From the NCBI RefSeq assembly GCF_000337355.1, contig NZ_AOJH01000043.1, positions 31,282 through 95,281 of the forward strand: a DNA stretch of 64,000 nt, given 5' to 3'. How positions within the stretch are numbered: position 1 is the stretch's first letter; each line of letters begins with the position of its first letter. Made by a program: the position numbers and the translations under genes. Of this stretch, positions 40,836 through 50,060 are shown piece by piece. The DNA is from Halorubrum kocurii JCM 14978. Its GTDB lineage: Archaea; Halobacteriota; Halobacteria; Halobacteriales; Haloferacaceae. A model generated the notes under the pieces. The model was not told the origin of the DNA. It made no database searches and was given only the letters and a program-made list of their open reading frames with translations.

Positions 40836-42838
40836 GCGACTCGTTCCGAACGCCGGCGGAGCGGCGCGAGGTCGCCGACGACGCGCCGGCACCGCCGGCG
40901 GGAGACCGCGGCGGTTCGGACCGGAACCGCGGCGGCGAGGACGACGGCCGCGGGCTGCTCCGGCGCCCCGGGGACTGGTCGGTCGCGGCTCACACGATCT
41001 CCAACATGAAGGCGGTCCAGCTCGCCGGCATCCTCGAGCGCCGCCTCCGGCACGCCGTCGTCCCGCGGCTGCCGATCGACTTCGACGAGCGGTACGACCG
41101 GCGCGTCCCCGACGATCCCTCGATCGCTCCCGCCCCGATCCGCGCCAACCTCGACCGGCTCCGGGCGAGCCTCTCCGAGGCCGAGCGCGCGGACGCCCGC
41201 GAGGCGGCGAAGGAGGCGGCAGACGGGCGGTACACGTTCCTCGACCGGACGATCGCGTTCGGCGACCGCATCGACTGGGAGCGCGAGGAGATCGACGAGC
41301 AGCCGATCTTCTGGCGGCTGAAGCTCGCCTCGTTCGAGGGGTTCGAGCGGCTCGTCCTCGGGTGGGAGTCGACGACCGGGCTCGACGAGGTCCGGTCGCG
41401 GCTCGAAGCGGAGGCGTTCGACTGGGACGCGTCGAGCCCGATCGGCGAGGCGGCGTACCTCCGGCGCTCGTGGACCCCCCACTCGGTGTCGCTCCGGATC
41501 CTCCACTGGGCCCGCTACATCGCCTGGTGCGACGGCGACGACGGGACCGAGGTCCCCGACCGGCTGGTGCGGATGACCTACCGGAACGCGCTGTTCCTCG
41601 CGAACCACGTCGAACACGAGATCGGCGGCAACCACCTGATCGAGAACGCGGCGGCGCTGATCGCGGCCGGCGTGCTCTTCCGCGACCACGACACCGGGTG
41701 GGTGCGGACGGGACGGGAGCTGCTCAAGCGCGCCGGGAACGAGCAGTTCCTCGCCGACGGCGGTCACTTCGAGCGGAGCCCGATGTACCACGTCACGGTC
41801 CTCCGGCGGTACGCGACCGCGACCGACCTCCTGTCCGCGGTCGGGCACCCGACGACCGCGGTCGGGACGGTCGCCGAACACGCCATGGGCTTCCTCTCGT
41901 CGCTCGCGGAGCCCTCGGGGGAGATCCCCCTGCTGAACGACTCGGTGCGCGGGGAGGCGATCCGCGCGCGATCCTGTCTGGCGTACTGCCGGGCGTGCTC
42001 GCTGACGCCGACGGTCCGGTCGCGCCACCACCCGGCGGGCTCCGGCTACCGGACGCTCACCGCGGGGGACGGGACCCTGCTCTTCGACGTCGGCGACGTG
42101 GGGCCGCCGCACCTCCCGGCGCACTCGCACAACGACCAGCTCGGGGTCCTGCTGTGGGTCGACGGGCGACAGGTGCTCGCGGACACCGGCGTGTACGACT
42201 ACGGGGCGAACCCGCGCCGCCAGTACGCCCGCAGCGCGGCGGCCCACAACACCGCCCAGTACGACGGGATCGAACCGATCCCGACCGCCGGCAGCTACAT
42301 GCTGGGCAAGCGCACGAGCGTCGCCGTCGAGGCCGACGAGGGCGACCGGATCGCCGCCAGTCACGCCCGGCGCTCGCTCGGCGGCCCCTCGTACGAACAC
42401 CGGCGGTCGGTGGCGACGAGGGGGGCGTCGGGATCGTCGGCGTCAGGCGGGGCGCCGGGGTCAGGCGGGGCGACGCCGTCGGGCTGGCGGATCGTCGACC
42501 GCGTCACGGGCGACCCGGACGCGACGTACACGGTCCGCTACCACTTCCACCCGGGCGTCGAGGTGCGCGGGGAGCCCGTGGCCCGCGCCGAGGCGGCGAC
42601 GGACGCCGAGCCGGACCCCGACGGCGAGCTTCGCTCCGGGACCGACGGCCTCGACATCCGCGCCGACGGCGACCGGCTCGCGTCGATCCGATTCCCCGGG
42701 ACGGAGCGCGTGCGACTCGCGGAGTCGCCGTACTTCCCCCGGTACGGCCGGGAGCGGCTCCGGCCGATGATCGCGGTCACGAAGCCGGCGGGCGACGAGG
42801 TGCGGACGATCCTGTCGATCGACCCGGAAGAGGGGTAG
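40832..42838 (+). CDS. Heparinase II/III-like family protein
   Basis: A 668-aa protein with an N-terminal (alpha/alpha) toroid (about residues 120-370; WRLKLASFEGFERLVLGWES, HSVSLRILHWARYI, and HEIGGNHLIENAAALIAAGV with candidate catalytic residues) and a C-terminal beta-sandwich starting PAHSHNDQLGVLLWVDGRQV, then DTGVYDYGAN. It has no signal peptide, so it may be cytoplasmic. Family members cleave uronic-acid polysaccharides by beta-elimination or sit in exopolysaccharide clusters with unknown roles. It is translationally coupled to the GT4 gene (ATGA). A Gly/Ser insert near 530 separates beta strands. Confidence 0.85.
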   Translation: MSDSFRTPAERREVADDAPAPPAGDRGGSDRNRGGEDDGRGLLRRPGDWSVAAHTISNMKAVQLAGILERRLRHAVVPRLPIDFDERYDRRVPDDPSIAPAPIRANLDRLRASLSEAERADAREAAKEAADGRYTFLDRTIAFGDRIDWEREEIDEQPIFWRLKLASFEGFERLVLGWESTTGLDEVRSRLEAEAFDWDASSPIGEAAYLRRSWTPHSVSLRILHWARYIAWCDGDDGTEVPDRLVRMTYRNALFLANHVEHEIGGNHLIENAAALIAAGVLFRDHDTGWVRTGRELLKRAGNEQFLADGGHFERSPMYHVTVLRRYATATDLLSAVGHPTTAVGTVAEHAMGFLSSLAEPSGEIPLLNDSVRGEAIRARSCLAYCRACSLTPTVRSRHHPAGSGYRTLTAGDGTLLFDVGDVGPPHLPAHSHNDQLGVLLWVDGRQVLADTGVYDYGANPRRQYARSAAAHNTAQYDGIEPIPTAGSYMLGKRTSVAVEADEGDRIAASHARRSLGGPSYEHRRSVATRGASGSSASGGAPGSGGATPSGWRIVDRVTGDPDATYTVRYHFHPGVEVRGEPVARAEAATDAEPDPDGELRSGTDGLDIRADGDRLASIRFPGTERVRLAESPYFPRYGRERLRPMIAVTKPAGDEVRTILSIDPEEG

Positions 42839-42977
42839 CCCGACACCGCTCGTTCTGAGATAAGCAACCACCCCGCGACCTCGAGACACGTACTCCCGCC
42901 ATCGATCACGAAGCGCTCACGCTCGATAGGGTCCGATACGGGTCCGATAAAATGGTCCCCACTCCGCGGCGTCGCGT

Positions 42978-43223
42978 CTAGAACTCGTCTTTGAGCCGGA
43001 CCTCGTCGTCGGTCACCGTGTGCACGCGGTTCTTCTCGAGGGGATAGTCGTCCTGGTCGGCGTCGCCCCAGCCGAGCTTCGAGCGGATGGTGTCGGTGAG
43101 GCCCGGGTCAGCGTCCACGTACGCGGTGCCGGATTTGACCTCGGTGATCATCCCGACCTTCTCGCCGTGGGAGTCGACTACCGCTTTGCCTTCGTCGTCG
43201 TTAGTGATGTGATCTCGCTCCAT
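42978..43223 (-). CDS. PRC-barrel domain protein
   Basis: An 81-aa acidic protein: ITNDDEGKAVVDSHGEKVGM, then ITEVKSGTAYVDADPGLTD and DYPLEKNRVHTVTDDEVRL form the six-strand PRC barrel. Small PRC proteins are plentiful in haloarchaea, and related modules bind RNA-polymerase, photosynthetic or cell-division (CdpB) partners; which applies is unknown. TATA-like TTTATAACTATA (43251-43262 on the minus strand) precedes the ATG by about 34 bp. Confidence 0.83.
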   Translation of the reverse strand: MERDHITNDDEGKAVVDSHGEKVGMITEVKSGTAYVDADPGLTDTIRSKLGWGDADQDDYPLEKNRVHTVTDDEVRLKDEF

Positions 43224-43422
43224 CTCGTCCGAATATATTCCTCACGTGCATATAGTTATAAAGAGAATAGCTATTTCACAAGAAGAATCGACCCGTGTTG
43301 CGACGGCCAGCATTTATTTATATTCTCATAATCTTATACATTTTTCTGTGTTTATATTTAAAACTTAACTATCACCAAATACGATAAAATCTTTTTTTAC
43401 CACTGGAGACGTCCGTATTCAG
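43224..43422. promoter_or_regulatory. AT-rich divergent promoter region
   Basis: This spacer is the most AT-rich stretch in the window. On the minus strand TTTATAACTATA (43251-43262) suits the PRC-barrel gene. On the plus strand CTTTTTTTAC (43391-43400) is centred about 27 bp before the HalOD1 ATG at 43423. Other TATA-like motifs between (ATTTATTTATATTC, CTTATACATTTT and TTTATATTTAAAAC) could support further starts. Confidence 0.55.
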
Positions 43423-43692
43423 ATGGGCGATACGCGAGAGTTCTACTACGAGCCGGACGAGAACGAGGAGCTAAGCACGGAGGTCGTTACGGCGATCGCG
43501 AGGGCTCACGACGAGGACGTGATCGACCAGGAGTGGATCATCAGCGACGACATCAACACGAACGCGCTCGACGGCCTCTTCCAGGAACGCAACCTCAAAA
43601 TGACCCTCCGGTTCGAGGCGGACTCGACGACGGCGACGATCATCGCCGACAGGGACGGAAACCCGGTCATCAAAATCGAATCGCACCGCTGA
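43423..43692 (+). CDS. HalOD1 output domain protein (second copy)
   Basis: An 89-aa stand-alone HalOD1-type domain: LSTEVVTAIARAHDEDVIDQ, then WIISDDINTNALDGLFQERN, then a hairpin MTLRFEADSTTATIIAD. It differs markedly from the copy at 34.6 kb, so this is not a recent duplication. It faces away from a PRC-barrel gene over a shared AT-rich promoter and is convergent with the TraB-like gene. Confidence 0.8.
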   Translation: MGDTREFYYEPDENEELSTEVVTAIARAHDEDVIDQEWIISDDINTNALDGLFQERNLKMTLRFEADSTTATIIADRDGNPVIKIESHR

Positions 43693-43703
43693 GGCGGTGC
43701 CGT

Positions 43704-44483
43704 TCACCGGTCGCGGTCGTCCCCGGACGAGGTCGCCTCGCGGACCGGGTCCAGCCCCTCGGCCACCGAGTCGAGGTGGCTGATACCGACCACGGCGACG
43801 ACGTCGTTCGCCTCCCGGAGCCGGGAGAGCCGATCGGCCATCTCCTCTTCCCTGGCCGCGTCTTCGAGGCGAGAGGCCCGCGAGCGGCTCGCGGTCCGAA
43901 ACGCGCGCATGAACGAGTCGGCCCGGCGCACCTGCGCGCGCTCGTCGCGCGCCTGCTCGGCGGGCGCGTCAGCGCGGTCGACGTCGTGCGGGACCGGCGA
44001 GTCGACCTCCAGTCGGATCGCGGCGCGGTCGCCGATCGCCGCCGCGGCGCGACAGGTGAGCGCGTGTCTCGTCGTTTCGGCCACGCTCGATAGCACGTTC
44101 CGAACCGTCCGTCGCGAGGGGCGCTCCCGGAGCAGCGTCACCCCCAGCCGGCGGAAGAAGCCGGCGTTCGGCCGGTCGATACCGACGGTCGCGTCCGTGG
44201 CGGCGGCCCGAATCGCCGCGCTCATCTCGCCGCCGAAGACGGGCGGGGAGCGGTCGGTGTCCGCGTACTGCTCGAACAGCGGGATCGAGATCTGCGGCAG
44301 TTCCAGCGCGAGCACGTCCGGGTCGAGCGCCGTCACCACCTGTCGAACGCGGTACGCGCTCGCCGGGTGGTCGTGGACGACCCCGACGAGCGTGACCGTC
44401 CCCGCGTCGCTCGGCACCCGGTGCACGTGCTCGCCGGTGAGGCGCGGGTCCGAGTCGACGTCGACGGCCGGTGAAGAGCCCAT
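43704..44483 (-). CDS. TraB/PrgY family protein, soluble form
   Basis: A 259-aa protein with the TraB opening VTLVGVVHDHPASAYRVRQV and DPDVLALELPQ, and the closing VVAVVGISHLDSV, which hold the conserved His and Glu of this metalloprotease-like (EreA/ChaN/Tiki-related) fold. The C-terminal membrane helices of typical archaeal TraB proteins are missing, and the middle is charged. Substrates are unknown; PrgY relatives reduce pheromone activity in enterococci. It is convergent with the HalOD1 gene. Confidence 0.78.
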   Translation of the reverse strand: MGSSPAVDVDSDPRLTGEHVHRVPSDAGTVTLVGVVHDHPASAYRVRQVVTALDPDVLALELPQISIPLFEQYADTDRSPPVFGGEMSAAIRAAATDATVGIDRPNAGFFRRLGVTLLRERPSRRTVRNVLSSVAETTRHALTCRAAAAIGDRAAIRLEVDSPVPHDVDRADAPAEQARDERAQVRRADSFMRAFRTASRSRASRLEDAAREEEMADRLSRLREANDVVAVVGISHLDSVAEGLDPVREATSSGDDRDR

Positions 44484-44579
44484 TATGAAGGGATTACCTC
44501 CTCTTAGCGCGAGCCTATTTAAATCCGTCCACGAGCCGCGGGCCGACGTGTCAACGCCGAGTCGGGACGCCGGGCCGCC

Positions 44580-45764
44580 TCAGCCGAGCTCCGCCGCCAG
44601 CCGCCGGAGGAACGCCTCCAGTCGTCGTCCCACGACCTCGGGCGCGTTCTCTCGCGCGACGCGGTCGCGGCCGCGCTCCCCGTACCGGCGCCGGGTCTCG
44701 GGCTCCGCGAGGAGGGAGGAGACGGCCTCGCGGAGCGCCCCGGGGTCCTCCGGGTCGATCAGGTAGCCGCTCTCGCCGTCCTCGACCTGTTCGCGCATCC
44801 CGAACGCGTCGTTCGCGACGACCGGGAGCCCGGCCTCCTGTGCCTCCAACACGACGCGCGGGTAGCCGTCGAGGTACGAGACGTAGACGAAGGCGTCCGC
44901 CAGCGCGTAGAGGTCGGCGACGCCGTCGACGAACCCCAGCGCGTGGATCCGCCGCCGCGCGTCCGGGTCGTCCACGCGCTCGTCGAGGACCGACCGGAGC
45001 TCAGAGGCGTACTCGCCGCCGCCGGCGACGACGTACGCGAGGTCCCGGTCGGCTTCGAGCAGCGGGAGGAGCTCCTCCAAGGCCGTCTCGACTCCCCGGA
45101 GCTTCGCCCGGTACTTCAGGTTCGTCACCGTCAGCAGGACGCGGTCGGCGTCGATCCCGAACCGGTCGCCGCCGGTTGCCGGTTCCGTCTCGCCGGCTCC
45201 CGCCCCCGCGCCTCCCCCCGGCGCCGGCACGGGCACGTTTCCGATGCGCTCGGGGGGACACCCGGTCCGCCGGCGGACGACCTCCCCGAGCTGCTCCGAC
45301 ACGACGACGAACCCGCTCGCGCGGGAGAAGACGAACTCGTCGACCCCGAGGATCGCGCGGTAGCCCGCGGCGCGACCCCACTCGCCCTCGCGTTTCGCCT
45401 CCCGGATCCCGTTCTCGAACCGCAGCCACGTGTCGCCCACGAGCCGGTCGACCACGGGGACGCCGCGGCGGTCCGCCAGCAGCGTGACCAGCGCGCCCAT
45501 CGCCTCGTAGCAGTCGAGCAGGACCGCGTCGGGCTCGTGCGCCGCGAGCGCCCGGCGCGTCCGCCGGACGGTGGTCGCGGCCCGCGAGGGGAGCGACCCC
45601 CCGTCGTCGACGCTGACGACCGCGACGTCGAGGTCCGTCTCGCGAAGCGGTTCCACGACCTCCTCGGGTCGGTGGGAGGTGAAGACGAGGAGGGAGAGGT
45701 CGGTCGGCTCGCTGTCCGAGCCGGTCGGACCGTCTGACGCCCGCCCGTCGTCCGCGTCCCTCAT
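44580..45764 (-). CDS. Family 4 glycosyltransferase (second gene of a pair)
   Basis: GT-B transferase, 394 aa: SLLVFTSHRPEEVVEPLRET at the start, VLLDCYEAMGALVTLLADRR, VDRLVGDTWLRFENGIREAK, and donor site YVSYLDGYPRVVLEAQEAGL, with EQVEDGESGYLIDPEDPGAL. A Gly/Ala insert near 200 is low complexity. The ATG at 45764 overlaps the stop of the upstream GT4 gene (ATGA), so both belong to one operon reading towards TraB. Confidence 0.9.
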   Translation of the reverse strand: MRDADDGRASDGPTGSDSEPTDLSLLVFTSHRPEEVVEPLRETDLDVAVVSVDDGGSLPSRAATTVRRTRRALAAHEPDAVLLDCYEAMGALVTLLADRRGVPVVDRLVGDTWLRFENGIREAKREGEWGRAAGYRAILGVDEFVFSRASGFVVVSEQLGEVVRRRTGCPPERIGNVPVPAPGGGAGAGAGETEPATGGDRFGIDADRVLLTVTNLKYRAKLRGVETALEELLPLLEADRDLAYVVAGGGEYASELRSVLDERVDDPDARRRIHALGFVDGVADLYALADAFVYVSYLDGYPRVVLEAQEAGLPVVANDAFGMREQVEDGESGYLIDPEDPGALREAVSSLLAEPETRRRYGERGRDRVARENAPEVVGRRLEAFLRRLAAELG

Positions 45765-46942
45765 TCGATCGCCTCCTCGTGAAGCCGCCGGACCCGCTCG
45801 GCGTGGGCCTCCCACGTCCATCCCCGTTCGAGGAGCCTGTCGCGGCCCGCCCGGCCCATCGCTCGGGTGCGGTTCCGGTCCGCGAGCAGCGACCGGAGGC
45901 CGGCCTCCAGCCCGTCGGCGTCGGTCGGCTCGACCAGCAGGCCGGTCTCGCCGTCGACCACCTGCTCCGGAACCCCGCCGACGGACGACGCCAACACGGC
46001 GGTCTCGCTCGCCATCGCCTCGTAGATGACGGTGGGGCGCCCCTCCGTGTGGCTCGGCAGCCACAGCACGTCGGCGAGCGCGAACCACCGGCGGAGCGCG
46101 ACCGGCGGGAGGCCGTCGAACACGAGCCGCGGCGACCGCCCGGTGTCGGCGAGCGCGTCGCGCACCTTGTCGGCGAGGTCGCCGCCGTTGCCGACGAAGA
46201 CGAACGTCGCGTCCGGGTCGTCGACGCGCCGGACGACGTCGACCGCCTCCTCGACCCCCTTGCGCTTCAGGAACTGCCCGACGAAGAGGACGACCGTCGC
46301 GTCGGGCGCCACGCCCAGCTCGGTCCGGAGCGCCTCGCGCCGGTCGACCGGGAAGCGCTCCGGGTCGGCTCCAAGCGGGACGGTCGAGACCTTCGCCGAG
46401 TCGGTCAGCTCGCCCGCTCGCTCGGCGAGCGCGTCGCTCACGCAGAGGACGCCGGTCGCCTCGTCGAGCGTCTCGCGGACGCGCTCGCGGACCCCCCGGG
46501 CGAGGTCGTCGTAGGTGTTGAGGATCGTGCCGTGGGCGACGACGAACAGCGGGAGGTCGTGCTCGCGGACGTACGGGAGGACGCCGTACCCGTCGAGGTA
46601 GATGTGGCAGGCGTGGACCACGTCGGGGGTCTCGAACGCCCGGTCCGCGTACGGCGGGACCCGGCGGGCGAAGGAGTCGCCGGCCAGCCCGTAGAAGAAC
46701 CGCTTGGGGAGTAGGTACCAGAACCGGGGGTGGTGGACCGCGTACGCCCCCCAGTCCTCGACGGTCGGGATCGACCCGTACTCGGCGTGCGGGCCGACCG
46801 GCGGGGCGAACGGCCGGGGCGACACCGCGTTCACGCCGACGCCGCTCTCCGCGAGCGAGCGGAGGATGCGGTGGTTGAACAGGCCGTTGTAGCGCTCGAT
46901 CGTGTCCGGGTGGTTGACGGCGCTCGCGAGGATGGAGTACAT
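45761..46942 (-). CDS. Family 4 glycosyltransferase (first gene of a pair)
   Basis: GT-B transferase, 393 aa: MYSILASAVNHPDTIERYNG, VVHACHIYLDGYGVLPYVRE, LPLFVVAHGTILNTYDDLAR, donor domain VVLFVGQFLKRKGVEEAVDV and LPSHTEGRPTVIYEAMASET with the E-x7-E pair. The start at 46942 is preferred because the family begins there and TATA-like CCTTTATC (46977-46984) precedes it by about 38 bp. It is divergent from the phosphatase gene. Confidence 0.91.
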   Translation of the reverse strand: MYSILASAVNHPDTIERYNGLFNHRILRSLAESGVGVNAVSPRPFAPPVGPHAEYGSIPTVEDWGAYAVHHPRFWYLLPKRFFYGLAGDSFARRVPPYADRAFETPDVVHACHIYLDGYGVLPYVREHDLPLFVVAHGTILNTYDDLARGVRERVRETLDEATGVLCVSDALAERAGELTDSAKVSTVPLGADPERFPVDRREALRTELGVAPDATVVLFVGQFLKRKGVEEAVDVVRRVDDPDATFVFVGNGGDLADKVRDALADTGRSPRLVFDGLPPVALRRWFALADVLWLPSHTEGRPTVIYEAMASETAVLASSVGGVPEQVVDGETGLLVEPTDADGLEAGLRSLLADRNRTRAMGRAGRDRLLERGWTWEAHAERVRRLHEEAIE

Positions 46943-47142
46943 TCGGGACGGCTCGACCGCCCCTCCGTCTGGAGCTGATAAAGGTATCCACCGGTTATCG
47001 GCGGATCGGCGGCGCTCTCGACGGCCGGCACGCCCCTCCGTCCGCGGATTAGCGTCTCGGTAACGAAGCCTCCGCGGCCGCTCTTCTCCGGTATCTACCG
47101 CCGGGGTCGGGTCGCCGCACCCGACCGACGGTCCGCTCACCA

Positions 47143-47724
47143 ATGATCCGCTCATACCTCTCGGCCGCACGGAACCACGCCGGTATCGAAACCCAGCGCC
47201 TGCGCCTCGCGCTCGCGCGGTCGCCGTCGGTCCTCGACGCGTCGCCGCCGGACGGCGCCGCGTCCGGCGACCTGCACGTGCTGTTCCTCTGTTACGGGAA
47301 CATCTGTCGGAGCCCCCTCGCGGAGCGGTACCTCGACTCGGTCGCGGAGGACCGCGGGATCGACGGGCTCTCCGTCGACTCCGCCGGGCTCCGAACGACC
47401 GCCGGGCGCGCCAGCCCGGACGACGCGGTCCGGGTCGCCGACGAGCTCGGCGTCGACCTCTCCGACCACCGGTCGAAGCCGGTCACGGCCGAACAGCTCG
47501 ACCGGAGCGACCTCGTGGTGGTGATGGACCTGCTCAACTACCACGACCTCCGCCGCGGTTTTGGGGACCTCGACGACAAGACGCGGTTCCTCGGGGTCTT
47601 CGCGGGCGAGGGGTACGAGATCAGCGACCCGTACGGCGAGGGGCTCGACCGGTTCCGCACGCTGTACGCCGACGTGGTCCGCTCGGTGGACGGGCTCGCC
47701 GAGGCGCTGGAGGGCGCGCGATGA
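47143..47724 (+). CDS. Low-molecular-weight protein tyrosine phosphatase
   Basis: A 193-aa protein. The P-loop is CYGNICRS (Cys50, Arg56, Ser57), matching C-x5-R-S, and the general acid Asp is in ISDPYGEGL near residue 165. An extra N-terminal helix of about 40 residues is unusual. In bacteria such enzymes (Wzb) control polysaccharide export by dephosphorylating Wzc kinases; arsenate reductases share the fold. No Wzc-like kinase is seen in the window. Its stop overlaps the ATG of the ATP-grasp gene (ATGA). Confidence 0.9.
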   Translation: MIRSYLSAARNHAGIETQRLRLALARSPSVLDASPPDGAASGDLHVLFLCYGNICRSPLAERYLDSVAEDRGIDGLSVDSAGLRTTAGRASPDDAVRVADELGVDLSDHRSKPVTAEQLDRSDLVVVMDLLNYHDLRRGFGDLDDKTRFLGVFAGEGYEISDPYGEGLDRFRTLYADVVRSVDGLAEALEGAR

Positions 47725-48923
47725 CCGACGACCGGCCGGCGGCGGTCGTCCCGGCGATCGGCACTCAGAGCAGCGTCGTCGCGGTGCGGTCGCTCGCCCG
47801 CGCGGGCGTCGCGCCCGTCCTCGCGTCCGACGGCCAGCGGTCCCCGGCGCTCTCGTCGAAGCACTGCGCGGAGGTCGTCGACGTCCCCGACCCGACCGCA
47901 TCGATGCGGGGGTACGCGGACGCGTTCGTCGACCTCGCCGCGCGAGACGACGTGATAACGATCCTCCCGCTGCGCGAGGCGGACGCGTACGCCCTCGCGT
48001 CGCGACGCCGGGAGCTCTCGGAACACCTCGACCCCGTGTGGCCCGGCTTCGACGCGCTCCGGAGCGCGCAGGACCGACGGACCCTCCTCTCGGTCGCCGC
48101 GGACCTCGGCGTCCCGGTCCCGCGAACGCGGCTGCTCACCGACTGGCCGGCCGACGACGACGGCCCGCTGGTCGTCAAGCCGCGGTACACCATCCTCGTG
48201 GACGAGGACGGGCGGGGCTCTCGCGAGCCGGACGTTCGGCTCCTCGACGCCGGCGAGCGCCCGCCGGTCGAGTCGGTCGTCGACGAGATGGGCCACGTGC
48301 CTGTCACACAGGAGTTCGTGCCGAGCGACGGCGAGTACGGGTTCTTCGCGCTGATGGACCGGGGCGAGCCGGTCGCGACGTTCCAGCACCACCGAATTCG
48401 GAGCTTCACCTACACCGGCGGCGCGAGCGTCTACCGCGAGGCGGTCGATATCGACGCGCTGCGCGAGCACGGCACCGCCCTCCTCTCGGCGCTCGACTGG
48501 CACGGGCCGGCGATGGTGGAGTTCCGGCGCGACGCGCGCGACGGGAGCTTCAGGCTCATGGAGATCAACCCCCGCTTCTGGGGGTCACTGGCGCTACCGG
48601 TGCACGCCGGCGTCGACTTCCCGCGCCACTACGCCGCCCTCTCCCTCGGTCAACGCCCCGACCCGGCCGCGGTCGAGTACGAGGTCGGCGTCGGCTCGCA
48701 CCTGCTCAGCGGAGAGCTCGCGTACCTCTACAACGTGCTTCGGGCCGACGGCCACGGCGACCCGCCCCCGATCGGGGGCGAGGTCGCCGCGCTGGCGACC
48801 TCGCTGTACCGGAACCCGAACTTCGACCTGTTCTCGACGGACGACCCGCTGCCGTTCGCGGCCGCCGCCGCCGGGATGGCTGCGACGCTCGGGTCGCGGG
48901 TCGCCGACGCGGTTCGTCGGTGA
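47721..48923 (+). CDS. ATP-grasp domain protein (carboxylate-amine ligase-like)
   Basis: A 400-aa protein. A Rossmann-like N-domain (VVPAIGTQSSVVAVRSLARA) is followed by an ATP-grasp fold: GPLVVKPRYTIL with the ATP Lys, VTQEFVPSDGEYGFFALMDR and EFRRDARDGSFRLMEINPRF with metal-binding Glu/Asn. It would ligate a carboxylate to an amine or alcohol; the substrate is unknown, but relatives occur in exopolysaccharide clusters with LMW phosphatases. It is translationally coupled to the phosphatase. Confidence 0.87.
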   Translation: MTDDRPAAVVPAIGTQSSVVAVRSLARAGVAPVLASDGQRSPALSSKHCAEVVDVPDPTASMRGYADAFVDLAARDDVITILPLREADAYALASRRRELSEHLDPVWPGFDALRSAQDRRTLLSVAADLGVPVPRTRLLTDWPADDDGPLVVKPRYTILVDEDGRGSREPDVRLLDAGERPPVESVVDEMGHVPVTQEFVPSDGEYGFFALMDRGEPVATFQHHRIRSFTYTGGASVYREAVDIDALREHGTALLSALDWHGPAMVEFRRDARDGSFRLMEINPRFWGSLALPVHAGVDFPRHYAALSLGQRPDPAAVEYEVGVGSHLLSGELAYLYNVLRADGHGDPPPIGGEVAALATSLYRNPNFDLFSTDDPLPFAAAAAGMAATLGSRVADAVRR

Positions 48924-48958
48924 GCGCCGGGGCCAGTCGCGGTCGGTGAGCGCCGCGA

Positions 48959-50038
48959 TCAATCCGCTGCGTACATCCCGAGCGCCCAGTGTCTGCCGGT
49001 GAACACCGCGCTGTTGGCGACGTTGCCGTCGGCGACGCAGAGCCATCGCCCGTCGACGTACCACGGGTCGAGGTGGTGCATCCGCCCGGAGTTCCACCCG
49101 ACGCGCGCACCGGTCCCCTCCAAGACCGGCGACTCCGGTCGCTCCTCGTCGGCGTAGGTCTCCGGCCCCAGCGCCGTGATCTCGAACGCGCGGACGGCCT
49201 CGCCGTACCGTCGTTCGCAGTCCTGGAAGAAGACGACGACGCCGTCGGACCCGACGACCGGACGCCCGCCCGGCCGGGACGCGGCGGGCCGACCGGTGAC
49301 GACCGGGTTGTCTCGGTGGGGCTCCCAGTCGTCGGCGACGAGCGAGTCGCTGTGGTAGGCCCGCAGGCCCGCCGCGTCGCCGTCGCCGACGAGCAGCCAC
49401 CAGCGGTCGCGCCACCGGAAGACGACCGTGTCGTCGGTGCGGTGGTCCGCCGACACGAGCGTCGCCCGAGGCTCCCAGCCGCCGGGGAAGTCGGTCGCCT
49501 CGTAGAGCCGGATCGCTCGCCCGTCCGACCCGCCCTCCTCGGGCACCATGTAGCGGGTTCCCTCCCACTCGAACACGTAGGGAAACGAGAGGTGTTCGCC
49601 CGTGTTCAACACGGCGCGGTCGTACTCCCAGCGGAGCCCGTCGGGGCTCGTCGCGTGGCCGATCACGGCGTCCGGGTCGCGGGCGTAGTTGCACACCTCG
49701 AAGAACAGGTGCCAGCGGTCCGCTCCGGGGAGCATGAACGGGTCGGCGACGAAGTCGACGGCGCCGAAGTCCGTCACGTCCTCCGCGGTGAACGCCGGGT
49801 TTCTCGCGGCGGCGATCTCGGTGGGGGTCAACGGGAGGTCCGCCTCGTCGCGCGTCCCGAGTCCGAGGGAGACCGCCGGCGCGGCGGTCGCGGGGTCGAC
49901 CGCGGACCGGTCGACCGCGGCGGCGTCGAGGTCGGGGCGCAGCAGGTCCGGGATCGTGTGGTTGACCAGCTTCCCCGCCGACCGCGCGGCGTCGGCGACG
50001 AACGGGACCCGCCGGAGCGTCTCCAGCCGGTCGCTCAT
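48959..50038 (-). CDS. GINT1 N-domain-like beta-propeller protein
   Basis: A 359-aa protein resembling the N-terminal domain of glucosamine inositolphosphorylceramide transferase 1, a five-bladed propeller related to GH43/GH68. Repeated motifs are FVADPFMLPGADRWHLFFEV, LSFPYVFEWEGTRYMVPEEG, DDTVVFRWRDRWWLLVG and HHLDPWYVDGRWLCVADGN. It has no signal peptide. Such domains accompany formyltransferases in sugar clusters; the next upstream gene (22 bp away) indeed contains one. Whether it binds or transfers sugar is unknown. Confidence 0.75.
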   Translation of the reverse strand: MSDRLETLRRVPFVADAARSAGKLVNHTIPDLLRPDLDAAAVDRSAVDPATAAPAVSLGLGTRDEADLPLTPTEIAAARNPAFTAEDVTDFGAVDFVADPFMLPGADRWHLFFEVCNYARDPDAVIGHATSPDGLRWEYDRAVLNTGEHLSFPYVFEWEGTRYMVPEEGGSDGRAIRLYEATDFPGGWEPRATLVSADHRTDDTVVFRWRDRWWLLVGDGDAAGLRAYHSDSLVADDWEPHRDNPVVTGRPAASRPGGRPVVGSDGVVVFFQDCERRYGEAVRAFEITALGPETYADEERPESPVLEGTGARVGWNSGRMHHLDPWYVDGRWLCVADGNVANSAVFTGRHWALGMYAAD

Positions 50039-50060
50039 CGGGTCGCCTCCCGTCGGTCGC

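Noticed and set aside
45765..46991. N-terminal extension of the second GT4 protein across the first GT4 gene
   Set aside because: Low-complexity Arg/Pro sequence in the shadow of the real GT4 gene; the ATG at 45764 fits the family and overlaps the previous stop.
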